Below, in pieces: positions 1-12,620 of a stretch of 64,000 nt of DNA (position 1 is its first letter; each line of letters begins with the position of its first letter). The position numbers and the translations under genes were made by a program. Location of the stretch: NCBI GenBank assembly GCA_024195585.1, contig SWBL01000273.1, positions 1 to 64,000 on the forward strand, written 5' to 3'. A model generated the notes under the pieces. The model worked only from the letters and a program-made list of their open reading frames with translations. It was not told the DNA's origin and ran no database searches. This stretch comes from Aureobasidium sp. EXF-3400 (Eukaryota > Ascomycota > Dothideomycetes > Dothideales > Saccotheciaceae).

Positions 1-541
1 CCGCGAGTAATTTGGCTTCGGTCTGGGGTTTGTTGGGTTCGATTTGAGGGAGTTATTCCAAAAATTGGGTTTTGCGCGATTGTGATGTTTTTCCCTGTCG
101 CTCCAATCACTACCGGCCAGCACCATCAAAACTGTATTTATGCTCTCAATAAATACCTCTCCATGATGATTAATGTCGTATCAGATATAAGAATGGGCTT
201 TGAGTATCGCTTTGGGCTTTTACCTCTTAATCAACATTGATCGGCTCAAACCCAAGATTGGGATGGAGGAACTAAGTGGCTGCAATGGGAACATCACCAC
301 CAAGACACTTACACATCTTGCACAATTATCATCGCTCATCTTATTGTGATTCGTGAACAAGCTTATATAACCAAGCCGGACGACTGCCTCGAGGCAATCC
401 AGTTTTCGTCATGTGTGTTCAACAGCAAAGAAGGCAATGGCAGATCGAAAGCAGAATCATAAGTCATGGATACAGTATCGAATAACAAGCAAAGCATTGC
501 ATACAATCTATTCGAGACGCATGAGAAGAGCCAAAGAATAA
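1..541. other. Left edge, no gene recognised
   Basis: The stretch is AT-rich with only short reading frames. It lies downstream of the SLC35F-type gene, which reads leftward, so its first part is probably 3' UTR. I see no splice-consistent gene and no tRNA boxes. Confidence 0.5.
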
Positions 542-1863
542 TCAAACAATAGCGTTAGGGTGCTCGACCCTACGTCTAGCGGTTCCCAGACCACTTTCAC
601 CAAGCTCCTGGTTTTCTCCCAACCATGGTTTTTGTGCCTCTCCCAGCATGCCTTCTGTTCCATAGTACACAAAGTGTCCTAGAATAATGAGAACGAAAGC
701 GATAGGGTAAAGATAATGGATATGGTAGCCCAGGACCTGAGTTCCGACCACGATTCCCCAAAAAGTGCCTGTCAACAGGCCGATATTGAAGAATGCAGCG
801 CTGCTCATGCGGAAAACAATCGGTGCCAGAGAGTAGAAGATGAATAGCAACAAGGTGTAGCCGACAATGTATCCAATGATTTGGCCGTCCCAGTGTGCTT
901 CCTGGATGGAATGGCGGTCGAAGATGGCAGCCTGCACGCCGTTGATGAACATGCCCCAGAATGCGAGTTGACCGATGACTTCGTACATGGGTCGCTTTGA
1001 GACCAAAAACTCTTCGAATGTGTTGCTGAATCCATAGAGGGTCTGGGCGAGCAAGCAGAAAAGATCACCCTTGAGAGCGTTCGTCGGAGCCTTCACAGAA
1101 ACACCGTTAGCTTCTCTGTGATGTGCAAATAATTGACAAATCGGTTACTTACATAGTTGTTGCTCTTAGTTATGTAGTCACTCGCTATGAGGAGTGCAAA
1201 GCCTCCGCATGCAAGTACGATGCCTCCATACTGTGCGAGGTGGTAGCGAACCTTGAGAACAACCAGCGAGATGACGACTACTACAATGACGGTCCAGAAG
1301 CTGAAAAGCTGAGCGGACAGGAGATTGGTATACTTGTAGGCCAGCACGATAAAATAGTTCCCCTCGACATCCAAGAAGGCCAGTATGAAGAATCGCCAGC
1401 CATCTTTTATAACCATTTTACCCCATTTGGCAAAGCCGTACTTGTAGATGGTGAAGGAGGTGTATACGACGTTCAGCAGAACATAGTTGAAGAAGGTTTG
1501 GAAAGCCGGAATACTCGTGCCTCGAGCATTAATCAAAGATGTGAGGGTGTTTGTTCCAGTCTGAGCCAGAGCAATGATCTGGGTGAGCAGGAGCACTATC
1601 CAGAAGTCCCTTGTTCTCAGGTATGCAAATCTCTTGTTCTTCTTCGCGCCTTCTCTTTCTCCGGTCTGGTGTACGACTTGTCCGTCATCGATGAACTCCG
1701 GAGCGCCGTGAATTCTGCCATTGATGCTCGAGCTCGGCGTGGAGGGTTCGGGTGTGGTGGTAGTGCCCTTTGTCTTTACAGTGATGCGCTCTACTGGAGC
1801 CTCGATCTCGTTGATATCGTTGGCCTGGTCAGCGTCGCGTTGCTGCACATGGTGGTGGCTCAT
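542..1863 (-). CDS. SLC35F-family (DMT superfamily) membrane transporter
   Basis: Two exons, 1863..1153 and 1090..542, joined by a phase-0 62-nt intron with a GTAAGT donor, give 419 aa. About 85 hydrophilic N-terminal residues precede some ten hydrophobic spans. The second exon opens with LKGDLFCLLAQTLYGFSN and FEEFLVSKRP, a signature of the solute carrier 35 F1/F2/F6 group (formerly DUF914), and the YKYTNLLSAQLFSFWT segment fits the same family. These are drug/metabolite-superfamily carriers of endomembranes or plasma membrane; the substrate cannot be read from sequence. The ATG at 1863 is chosen over an upstream in-frame GTG. The acceptor (AAG before GCT) was chosen because it restores the family spacing before KGDLF; two alternative acceptors nearby would add a few residues. 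The C-terminal tail is short and polar. Confidence 0.85.
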
Positions 1864-3194
1864 GCTGACGGAGCGTAGCACCTGACTCGCTTGACGGAGG
1901 GCAGAGGGCAGATCGCACAGATCACAGAAAGGGGCAAAAGAGCCTGGTCACCTAACGTTCAGTCGGGTTCGTCGCGAAGCACAGCACGTCTGGAAGCGAA
2001 GCAGCTGTCTAGTGATGGATTTTTTTTCTGTTTCGCAGAGCCAAAGTCCGACAGCTGAAGGAAAGATGCTATCTGCTCATCTGATTGGCCAAATCCATTG
2101 CCAAGCGAGGTCCAGACTCGTGCGGAATTGATTGACTGAATCGAACACGCGAAAGACGCGCTGCCGCATGTGCCGTGTTTGCTTGAGCCTCAAGATTCAA
2201 GAGCCAACCGTTTGGCGGGTTTCGCTCCGGAGCGCCAATTGCGTGGTGCGGGTCGGTCGTAGGCAGAATTATGCAGGCCAGCATCGAGGCCGAACATAAT
2301 CCAATGCGTTCAGGGGCATGGCAGACGGCGAGTCCGAGTGCACTGCTCGGCCTTTCTTTCTACCAAACTGGTCAATGGTCATCGTTGGACCGCAATGAAA
2401 TTTGCGACTCGCCCCTGTTGAGCAAAGCGTCGAGAGATAGCCGTTTGCGCAGTTCGGGCTGAGGCGCGGTTGACGGAGGAGGCTGTATGGTAAGCTCGAG
2501 GACCTGCAGCTGAAAATTCGTGTCGGCGAGCCGAGCCTGTGAACCAAGTTCTCTTGCAATAATGCAACCTGATCCTTTGCGCTCAGCAATCAATGTGAAT
2601 CCTCTTATCCACCTAATCCCAACATCCCAACAGCCCTATCGATGATGGTTGTGTTCGCTGCCTACCGATAAACAGGTCGTGAATCCTCCCCGCTCGCTTC
2701 CTGAAACCTAAATCACGAATACTTCAATAGCGTCCTCCCTACCAATGGTATAGCGGACGCGACTATAAGCACGCAACAGCTAGGGTTTGAAGAATGTGTA
2801 TCTGCATGTGAAGTCACATCGATATTGGAAAAAGAAAAGTAGGAACAATTGAAACAATAGTGAAATCGTAATTGCATGTATCTTCGTATCGTGCTGTCGC
2901 TGGCTGCTTGCAGCGCCCCTGCATTGGGGAACCTTCCGAGCATGAACCCGGACCCGCAAACAACTGTCGTCGCAGTTGTTAATTCCAACTCCTGAACCCA
3001 ATCCAACCTGATCAACAAATAACCCAACAAAAGTAGAAGCGAAAACATAGGAGAGTCGTGGAAAGCGTTTTCCTCTTGCTAGAAGTGTCATTTCGCTTGT
3101 CGCAACGTTTTTTAGTTTACGACTCGCGATTTCGAATAGGTGCCCAAGGCCTGTTACTGGGCATGGCGAAGGAGATGGATATCGGGAGAGCCCT
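1864..3194. other. Intergenic, no supported gene
   Basis: This gap lies between the transporter start and the end of the next leftward gene. Overlapping short frames occur on both strands, but none has family-like sequence or splice logic. It should contain the transporter promoter and the neighbour's 3' UTR. Confidence 0.5.
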
Positions 3195-4138
3195 TTAGTG
3201 AGCAGCAACAGAACTGTTTCTCTTCATGAAAGAGAAACGTTCCTTCTTGACCACAACAGGTGCCGGGGCAGGAATATCCTTGGTCTCGGAGATGGATCCC
3301 TTGTTGTGTCCAAAGTATTTGCGTTGAGGCTGTGCGTTCTCGACGGGCACCTGGCTCGCTCTGTGATCAGGACGGATCTCGAGAGTGGGTGCATAGGCAA
3401 CTGCTGGTGATCTGAGCTCAATTTGACCACCTATATGAATGTCAGCTGAAGTGATCTATATCGAGGGTCATGAGCAAACTTACTGCTTGAGCCTGTAGGA
3501 GAACTGTTCTCACTCTCTGCAGGTGACGACTCGGTTGAAGATTCTTGAAAATTGTCAGTCGATGATTAATGCTTTGAACATAAGGTAAACTCACCAACAC
3601 TGGACAAGGGGCTCTTGCCTAGCGAGCTTCTGGTCGAGCCACGAGGAGAACGTGATGCCTTGGTTCTGTTGGCGAGTAAAGCGGCTGCAAAAACGGGCTC
3701 CTGGTCACGATCGTTGGCCTCCATGACCTTCTCGAGTCCTTGGAAACTCGTATTGCGTGAAACTGCAGCCGACTTCATTGACGAGCCCGATGATCTCATA
3801 GGCGCCGAGAAACCGTGCATGGATGGTGTGAAGTCCAAAGACGAATCGCTGTTGGCTCTGTTGAATCCTGGTCTGCTGCTTGATCGTGTTGTGGTGGTGC
3901 TGTAAGATGTGGATGGACGAGTAGAATAGTCGCTGCCAATCCTGCTAAGGCGAGCTTTGTTTTGGTATGCGATCTCTTCGGACTTCCAACCTCCAGGCGA
4001 GGCGATCATGGCGTCGGTAGCAGCATGAGTAGGAACATGTTTGTAAGGAGCCGCAGCAGGCTTGTCCTGAGTCTCCAGCTTGGCCTTGTGGGTGTCGGCC
4101 GCCTTTTTGGCACCTTTGAGTTTCGAGATAAAAGACAT
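3195..4138 (-). CDS. Serine-rich protein of unknown function
   Basis: Three exons, 4138..3595, 3543..3484 and 3430..3195, give 279 aa; donors are GTGAGT and GTAAGT and all junctions keep frame. I do not recognise the family. The start MSFISKLKGAKKAADTHKAK looks like a short basic amphipathic helix. A long Ser/Thr/Arg-rich region with many RxxS-type sites follows, and the tail is basic (VVVKKERFSFMKRNSS). No membrane span, signal peptide or catalytic motif is visible. It resembles a disordered, heavily phosphorylated cytoplasmic protein, possibly membrane-peripheral through its N-terminal helix; that is inference. The ATG at 4138 is preferred over an in-frame ATG four codons upstream, because the MSFISKL start reads as a natural N-terminus. 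Confidence 0.7.
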
Positions 4139-6922
4139 GGCCGAGTACAATGAGTTAGGCTTGAGTTGATTCTACTTGACAAAGATGGCAGGTATCGTAA
4201 TGACTCTACGTCTTTGTTTCGAAGGTAGATTGGTAAGTAGGACAGAAGGAATCGTTCACCAGGAGGAAGGGCTCAAGAAGCAGTGGGACGACGGCCTTTT
4301 GATTAGATGCGTAACGGATCCAAAGAGAAATTCCCGAGCTTGGCCAGGGACCTTGATTACACGGCTCTGAATCTAGCGCCGCGCCAAAAATAAAGTATTT
4401 GACGGACAAGGTCAAACCGTGCGGAAGGTTGACGATCCACTGGATCTAGCAACGGCCGAGGACTGTGAGCACTGAGCACTGAGCATGCCCCAATGGCTAG
4501 CTCTACAGCCAGGGTTGGCTGAGGCCGGAGCACACAATATGATAATGTTATTGGAGAGACCTCGACTTGGTCATTATCAGGTCTCGTTAAGGTTGGCTGA
4601 TACTCGTGGGTCCGCTCGATTGGGACAGCTTGATTGCATGCATATGGGATGGAGGGCCTGGTTCCCTTTAGCACACATGATGTTACTGCATGGTAACGAC
4701 TGACACGATACAAGTGCATTGTCGGGTTCTACGATGCCGCGGCGGCCATGCCGTTCGTCCCACTTCCACGGTAGAACGATGTGGTTTCATGGTGATCTTG
4801 CAGTTGGAAGGCAGTGATATCCGAGACACAGAAACAGCTCGCTGTAAGGCAGTGAAGCAATAGTCTCGGCATGATGAAGGGTGGCTGAAAAACTGTCATC
4901 CTTATCGCCAGCTGGAAGGACGCAACCGAGCCTTCGACTGTCGAGCACCCGGACGTGCCGTTGACTTTTCCACATCAGGAAGCACAGAAGCACGGTGCAC
5001 AGACGTTAGCTTTATCCAGGAACAGAGAGGACGTGCGCTGCGATCAGAGTTTGACAGATACTGTGGCGCCTGTGAAACTGGCGCATGCTAGATTTGAGAA
5101 GAACGTGTGCAATCGTATCCACGTGTACAGCAGCTGAAGCTGAATTGGAAGCTGGACCTGGAGCTGAAGATGCATGAAGCAGCAAAGAGGGTCAAAGAGG
5201 ATTCGTGAAGCCTCAGAACAGGGAAAGGGCTCGCCGTGCCTCTCTCAGCAAGCCCATGAGACCAGCTATCAATAGTTCGTACCTTAAGATATACTCGGTA
5301 ACTTGCATGAATTCCGTCATTATGCAGACTCGTGTTAGTAACATTATTGCTCCTGTCCTTGCAGAAACACTTGGCAGAAGACGCCGGTGCTGGGTTGAGA
5401 TTGCTCACAGCAAAACAATCGGGTTGCCGTCGCTCAGCGGCTGGCAACGTGCCACATGCCGAGCTGCTCTATTAGGAAGTCGCTAGCAATATTTCGAATG
5501 CGAGAGGCCAAGGTTCAGTGCCGTCGAGGTTATTCGGCCACACGATTCAGCTTTCTTTCGAGGGCGCCATCGGTGGCATTTGATAATACAATAAGTCGAT
5601 AGGTCGTGGGGTCATGGCTGTGGTCAGCTACTTAGCTACTTCTATGGTATGGCTCACGGCAGGCGTTGAGATGTGGGAGTCTGGCCTGGCCCTACACAAC
5701 GGCTGTCAATTGTGGTATTGTAGGCTTATGTCTGGCCAGGACTATGGGGATGAGACAAAAACGAGAACCAACACCCCAGACAGCTTGGAGAAGGGGCGAC
5801 GTTGTGGCTTCGTAGTGGTCGTCACGGTGTCAGGAATATCACACATGGGCGATTCGCTTTGAGTGAGATGGGCAGCCACAAACTGAAACATAGAGCTGGA
5901 TCGGTTGTAAGGAGTGACGAATATCGCCGACAAAAGCTGCGGGGTTTGCACAAAAGCAACAATAGCTAGGTAAGGACGAGCAGGAGTGCATGACGATGGA
6001 GACTCGGGCACGGCTTGGATGTCTCAGCGACAGAGGCATCAAGGTTGGAGTTGATAGTCTGTGCAGATGGTATGTACTGTACCTCGAGCGACTCGAAACA
6101 AAGTTGGCACATGCAGGACGAAGCGCCATGTCGACGATCGTGGATCGTAAATCTTCTGCAGGCAGCCCATGGGGACAAGCATCACTCCACTTGTAGATCA
6201 GGACCGGAGACGGCGGACATCAGCGATCGCAGCTCCTCGACTCCTCGACGCTCTGGCTTGAGCAGCGCGAGGAACAGCGGACAAGCGTTCATGATCACGT
6301 GTTGAAGCTGGAAATAGCAAATATGACGTGCTGAGGGTTTCGGATCGAGCCCGTAGGACGGACGGACAAGGACAGCGATTCACGAAATGTGAGGTATTGG
6401 AATCGAGAGGGATAAGGTCGTTGTGATTCTACTTGGCATGCATTAGTCGATTGAAGAAGAGCAAGCTTGTTGAATTGCGAGTTGATATCGCGTGAATGTC
6501 GAAAGTCTGAAGAGGTCCTGTTGCGCAAGACGCAAGCAGTCCGTGCCCCAGACTCTCTGGGACTGGCTGGACCTGGCTCGACAGCCATCTCGGATGCTAC
6601 ACACGACCGCCAGAGCGACACGCGCATCGATCCAAAGAGCCCGGGACAATTGTCAGACTGACCAGCGCCATTACCGGCGCGTCCAACTGGCTTTTCGGAA
6701 ACAAGACGCGCCCGCTGCCGTCACTAGCCACTGCGCATTGCCCTGAGCACCAGCATCAGCCTCATCCTGGTCACGCAGCTTCATCTATACAGCACAACAC
6801 GCGTCGCGTCTTCCCGGCACGACACGCCTCAGGAACCAGACGGCCTTGCAATACCGCGACACAGGCACCTAGCGAGCCCCCTCCCCGGGCAGTGGAGCTA
6901 GGCAGTGCGCAGCATCTGATTG
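4139..6922. other. Long intergenic region, no gene seen
   Basis: This 2.8-kb gap separates two divergent genes and should hold both promoters. Reading frames stay below about 120 codons, overlap on opposite strands and show no recognisable protein sequence. A short triple repeat of GAGCACT lies near 4467-4484. I found no tRNA or snRNA signature. A non-coding RNA cannot be excluded. Confidence 0.45.
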
Positions 6923-9850
6923 ATGATGGCACTTGCCGCTCCTCCGCTCAACGATCGCAAGCGCGTCAAGGTCTACGAGCTCAAGAACAACGACTGGTAT
7001 GACCGCGGTACTGGCTTCTGCGCTGGCCAGCTCTTGGCCGTAAGTTGACCTCAAGTCTAAGCACGACCTACCTTGTGGCAATGCGCTGACATGGCGACCG
7101 CAGAACGATGAAGCCCGTATCTTTGTCCAGTCCGAGGATGACAACCAGCGCATGCTGCTCGAAACAAGAATCTCACGCGATGATGGATACCAAAGGCAGC
7201 AGGGTACACTCACTCAGCCGACCAAACCACACAGACACAAGCTGATGCAAGCAATGCGCAGACACACTGATAGTATGGACCGAACCAAGCGGTATCGATA
7301 TGGCACTCAGCTTTCAAGAGGCAGACGGATGCGCCCAGATATGGTGAGTCAGCCCTCGCCGCCCAAGCAGACATAGCACGCAGGACACAGCTGACGTGGA
7401 TGGCGTGGCAGGGAGTTTATCACCGACATCCAGCAGCGCATGCTCGCAATGCACCCCAATGAGTATGACGGTCTGTCGGACGAGCTGGTAGACGGCCAAG
7501 GTCTGCTGCTACCTATGCCCGAGCTAGCCAACCTGCACCAGGTACAAGAGACGATGCGCGCAGCCAGTCAAACAACCCACGGCCGCGATGCCCTAGTCAA
7601 GTTCGTCATGGCCCCCGAAACTCAGTACCTTTCCAAGCTGCTGCCCCTGGTCGAGCTTGCCGAACACGCCGAGGACATCCAAGCCCTGCACCGCCTGTGC
7701 ACCATAATGAAGACGCTGATCCTGCTCAACGACACATCCATCATAGACTTGACAGTCTCGGATCATGCCATCTTGGGAGTTGTGGGTGCTCTGGAGTACG
7801 ATCCGGATTTCCCCAGTCACAAGGCCAACCACCGCCACTACCTGGCCGACGAGTCCCGCTTCAAGGAGGTTGTGGCCATTGACAACCCGCTCATCAAGAA
7901 CAAGATCCACGCCACATATCGCTTACAATACCTAAAGGATGTGGTGCTCGCCCGTATCTTGGACGACCCCACCTTCACCGTCCTCAACTCTCTCATCTTC
8001 TACAACCAGGTCGACATTGTTAACCACATCCAGTCTAGCAAGGATTTTATCCAGGAGCTCTTTACCATCTTCACAACCCCTGATTCAGAGGACCAACGCA
8101 AGAGAGACTCCGTGCATTTTATTCAAACATGCTGCTCCGTCGCCAAAAGTATTCAAGCACAATCGCGTGCCCACCTGTTTCAGAACTTTATCCATGGTGG
8201 TCTTCTGGATGTCGTCACATACGCTTTGCGCCATCGTCATGCCTCTGTGCGTGTTGCTGGTACCGACATCCTCGTCGCCCTCATCGACCATGATCCAGTC
8301 ATGATGCGCTCTCACATTTTCCGTTCGATCAACCAAAAGACCAAGCCATTGACAGACACACTAATTGAGCTCTTGCTTGTTGAAGTCGACCTGGGTGTCA
8401 AAGCTCAGATGGCGGATGCGATTAAGGTTCTCTTGGATCCTCATGCTAGTTCTACTTCCATGGATATGCTGGGCAGAACCAATGGAGATTTTATGGCAAA
8501 GATGAGGGGTGCAAATCCTAATTCTAGCGCTCAGATGGAGAGTTTCGTTGACAACTTTTACAATGACGGTGCCAAACGCCTTTTCCAGCCCCTGAAAGAT
8601 CTTGAGCACAACCAAAACTGTCAGTCCATGGAATTCCACAATCACTATCAATTGCTGACAACCCACCCTGTAGTACACACTATATGCGCACAGGAAGCTT
8701 CTCTATTCGTCCATTTGGTCGAGATTCTATGTTTCTTCATTCGCCAACATAATTTCCGAAGTAAATATTACATTCTTGCTGAAAACTTACATTGTCGCGT
8801 TGCGCAGCTGCTCTTTTGCCCACAGAAGCATCTAAAACTGAGTACGTTCTTCCAAAAAAACACCCGAAAATGTGAACTCTATGCTAACATATCCTAGCGG
8901 CTCTCAAGTGGTTCCGAACATGTATCGCCCTCAACGACGAACACCACAACAAAGACATGATCACTAAGGGCGTGTTCGACCCGATTCTCGACATTGTTTA
9001 CCAGACAATGCCTCGAGACAATCTCCTTAACTCTGCATGTCTTGAACTATTCGAGTTCATCAAGCGTGAGAATCTCAAGCAATTACTCATACCGCTGGTC
9101 GAGGGCTACCGAGAGAAGTTGCTTGGTATCAACTACGTTAACACATTCGGAGCCCTTGTGCTGAAGTACGAGCAAATACAAAGTGGATTCAATCCTGATG
9201 AAACTAGTTTCTCAACTCAGGGCGGTGAGACCCCGAACCGAAGTCTGGTCGCTGGCGGTCAACGATGGCAAGGACTCAAGGACGCGGATGCGGAAGAGGA
9301 AGCTTATTTCAACACCAACTCAGATGAAGAGACGGAAGATGAGGGTGCCGCTTCGCTGCCAGAGTCTGTTGCCGCAAAAGCTCCTGAAGTCGGCGCTCCG
9401 ATGCGGCCACTAGTGTCTTATCCAGAAGACGATGATGACGACGCTATGGAGATGCTCGCCGCGTCACCAGGGACGCCTGCTGAAAAGAAAGAGGCTAGTG
9501 TCGAGTCGACAACACATGAAACCTTGGAGTCATCGCCTTCAGTCGTGCCAGAAAAACGAAGACGTGAAGACGACGACGACGAAGATGACTTGGAAAAGTT
9601 GGCTGGTGCAGTTCCAGCAAAGCGTCGCAGCTCAGTGAGCAGCATAAGCAGTGTACGGAGCGACATGTCAGCTGCAAACCTGGATTCGCCTACTGCCAGC
9701 CAGCAGCAGAATGGAACAGGACATCCACTCAGAAGGAAAGGCAGTCTGCGTGGCAAGGACAGTAGCCCCGGTCCACAAAAGGGAATCAGTATTGGGCCTA
9801 TCTCGCTTTCCTTGTCAGGGAAGACGAGCAATGAAGAAGGGGGTGGATAA
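6923..9850 (+). CDS. PSY2: Protein phosphatase 4 regulatory subunit 3 (Psy2/SMEK)
   Basis: Five exons, 6923..7039, 7104..7203, 7262..7343, 7412..8841 and 8898..9850, give 893 aa. Psy2 targets the PP4 phosphatase to phospho-substrates in DNA-damage recovery and other nuclear processes. Residues about 14-110 form the N-terminal EVH1/PH-like domain ([20 protein letters not shown], then [20 protein letters not shown]). The SMK-1 block follows, with [20 protein letters not shown] and [20 protein letters not shown]. Armadillo-like helices run to about residue 680. The C-terminus is acidic and disordered, with a basic KRRR followed by DDDDEDD. Early introns fall inside the EVH1 domain. An ATG directly after the first is an alternative start. 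The neighbours are unrelated; transcription is alone and rightward. Confidence 0.95.
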
Positions 9851-10322
9851 CGATTGCACTCGAGCAAGGTCTTTGTGGGCCAACTCGGCGATATTCCTTC
9901 TTTCTCATTTTATTTTCCCAAGTTTCATAATCAGACAATCACGATATATGATGAGGCGTTTGATTTTCTTGTTGGTCTATCTTATGGTGCACATATGGAG
10001 ATGAATGAAGTCGCTGGAATCATGTCGTAATCACCAGTAGCACTGTAAAGCACTGCTGCGGCCCATGTTCACACTGCAATGATCAAGTTTCAGGTGACCA
10101 CGACGAGCTTATGGATGCAATTCTGTTTCTGAAGAAGAATGTATTTCTACAGCTAAATGTGACAGACTGATACATGCAAAGGCATGTTTCGTTGATGCGA
10201 AGATCACACTCTCGTCGGACACATTGAGAAAGCGAAATCAATTATGCATCTTAGCGAGACGGCTGAGAGCAAGGCCTTGTAGGGACCAAGTAGGTCTGAT
10301 CGAGACATCTGACTCACCACCT
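9851..10322. other. Convergent intergenic gap
   Basis: This is 3'-flanking DNA between PSY2 and the leftward DGAT1-type gene. It is T-rich just after the PSY2 stop. No gene is seen. Confidence 0.5.
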
Positions 10323-12006
10323 CTATGCGGTGCTCCAGAGCTGCGGCTTGCTGACACTGCCATACTTGGCCTGCCAGGCAAAGAAGTACATCAGTGCAGC
10401 CAACGGTTGACCCACGAGACAGAAAGAAATCCAGAAGATGAGGTTACCCAGCAGCTTTCCATTGCCTCCTTTCATCCTGGCCAGCGGATCCGTGAGGAAG
10501 ATCAAGGGCAACTGGAACATCATGCCAGCAAAGGCCACACCTGTTTTGAGTTAGCATCGAAATACCGATATCAAAGACTAATTTGCGACTGACCGAGAAT
10601 GTTGTGGGTAGGCACACCGACCAGAAGCTCATGAAGCACACCAGAGAAGAGAAAAGTCATGATCTGAGCAACGAGCGGTGGCACGCCTCGTCCGACCATT
10701 GGCGAATAGATATGCCGCTTCATGAATTGGAAAACTGGTTTGTTCCATGAAGACCAATATCCCCGTACTCCGCTGCTATTCCACCACTCTCCATAAAACT
10801 CTCTGTCACCAAAGCGCATCACTTCTGCAAGCGCGTTCAGGAAGGATTGAAAGAGAGCATAGAATCCAGCTAGCCAGCAGAAGAGCGAGATGGTTGATAA
10901 CTTCATGAGACGCTCGGCGATAGATGGCAGGTCCAGTGAAGAGATCGTTCCCAATGAGTTTTTTAAGAGCGGAGCTGCATACTGGGCACTGGCGATCCAG
11001 ATGACAATGCTGAGCCCAACGACTTCGACGCAGCGCTTGAAGACAAAAGGCCAGCGAATCTTGTCTGTTCTGGGATATACTGGCTGGTAGACCAGAGTTG
11101 GAGCCCACCAGAAGTAGGTCAGGTTGCGGAGAGTAATGTTCTGTGGGTACGGACAAGAGCTGTAGAGCTCGGGAACTTCGCTTGCGTAAGGATATAGCAG
11201 AGCATGTCGTAGATCCCGATTGGTAAAAGCATACGAGCATGTCTTGAGCCACACAATGACAGCATGTAGCTCACACAACGTGCCAATACCGGGATGGTGG
11301 ATATGGTAGTAGACAACATAGCTTGCCAGGGCCAGATTGAGTGTGGCATTGACACCATGCGCAAAGGCGATCAGGTGCCATGCTGTACGGAAAGCTCGTA
11401 GCTCCTGCCTTCGTTGGTTCAAGTTGGCCGGCGTATCGACGTCTGTCTTTTTGGCTCTGGCAAGAGCCCCCTTGGCTTGCTGAGCAGCAACAAGCTCGAT
11501 AATGTAGGCAACAAACAAATGGCAAGGGACTAGGAAGTAGAGAATGCTGCCATACACGACATCCTGTCGACGATAGTCGTGGCAATGGATACATATCAGA
11601 ACGCCGTACTGAGCAGTCAGTCAAGAACAACAGATCGTGCGTTACTCAGGATCAAGCTACCTTTTTGAAGTTCTCAATCATCAATCGTAGGTTAGATACG
11701 ACTGAGGCTGTTAGTAACGAGGTACAACAGCAATGGACTGGCTGAACACTGACTGATTACCAGCGCACCCAGGTTTCTGAAGCCAGTAAAGCTGGTGGGT
11801 GCGACTGAGTCCTGGCTCAGGCATGAAGCTCTGGTGGAATTATGAACGGCAAAGGTGTGTCTGTACTTCTTGGAGTGTTGTACCCCGTTCTTCTCTGCTT
11901 GCTTCGTCTTCTTCTCGTCGGTTTCCTGTTGCATGGTAACTTTTCCCGGACGATCCGTTGGGATTTCATGACTGGTCGTGATGGCTGTGTTAATTAAGGA
12001 CGCCAT
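10323..12006 (-). CDS. DGAT1-type diacylglycerol/sterol O-acyltransferase (MBOAT)
   Basis: Four exons, 12006..11754, 11701..11661, 11608..10594 and 10540..10323, give 508 aa. This ER enzyme transfers fatty acyl-CoA to diacylglycerol (or sterol), making storage lipid. A polar N-terminus of about 75 residues leads into FTGFRNLGALVIIVSNLRLM, the usual first-span entry of DGAT1. The substrate motif FYGEWWN is near residue 369, followed by YWSSWNKPVFQFMKRHIY. The predicted catalytic His is in GVLHELLVGVP, near 425. The end (AFAGMMFQLPL, then GNLIFWISFCLVGQP) resembles DGAT1 more than sterol acyltransferases, so I favour DGAT1. Two of the three introns use GTCAGT donors instead of GTRAGT; frame and homology require them. 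The first exon could end seven bases earlier at a GTAATC site, but that breaks the frame. Confidence 0.88.
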
Positions 12007-12620
12007 GTCTTTGGAGCTTCGAAGCTGCTTGGGCAAGTCGGAAGACAGCCAGGGCGCTTGAATTGATATAGGTTTTTGAAATACAGGGTCAATTCAACAC
12101 AATCACCTTGGTAAGAGCCAAGTAAGAAAGAGGGGCTTCAGCGGCACAACATTCAACATGTTTGAAGGGATTCAGAGCAAACAATTGTGTTCGTCAACGC
12201 GTTGCGGAGGAGCTGACATGCGGTTGACGCTGCCGAGTGCCCCAGCCTTGTGAAGCCAAGCCGAGCTAGTGACGCAGGAACACCCTCAGGCGGTATTGTT
12301 GGCCAGCTTGTCATTCCGACTTTCCCGATCTCGCGACAACTTCACATCTCTACGCCGCCAGTCATTGTGGTCAAGACAATGGCCCTATTATGAGTCTATC
12401 TATTTGCTGCTGACCATCAAATCTAAGCTTGAGCTTTCTCGTGCACTATTGTCGCGTATCTCTGAGCTGCCCTGTCATCACACTATTTCTGTGTGTCGCG
12501 TAAGATTGTTTGTTCTCAAGCTCAAGCTCAAGCCTTGCGCAACGCGTAGCTGGACCAGGCCTGCTCATTATATCGAAACACAACTATCACGACCCAAACA
12601 CATTTTCCATTTCGCCCATC
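12007..12620. promoter_or_regulatory. Divergent promoter region, DGAT1-type gene / PFS2
   Basis: This 614-bp gap separates two opposite start codons and must contain both promoters. Pyrimidine-rich runs occur upstream of PFS2. No specific factor site is claimed. Confidence 0.5.

Noticed and set aside
28..50. GGGTTCGATTTGAGG resembling a tRNA B box
   Set aside because: No A box, acceptor stem or anticodon arm can be folded around it. The same holds for GTTCGAATC-like strings near 28702 and 52381.
1123..1878. 251-codon plus-strand frame opposite the transporter
   Set aside because: It is the antisense shadow of the SLC35F-type exon, whose minus-strand product has clear family motifs.
2780..3208. 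142-codon minus-strand frame downstream of the Ser-rich gene
   Set aside because: It starts at a non-ATG codon, is Phe/Leu/Cys-rich in a way typical of translated UTR, and overlaps the true last exon of the Ser-rich gene in another frame.
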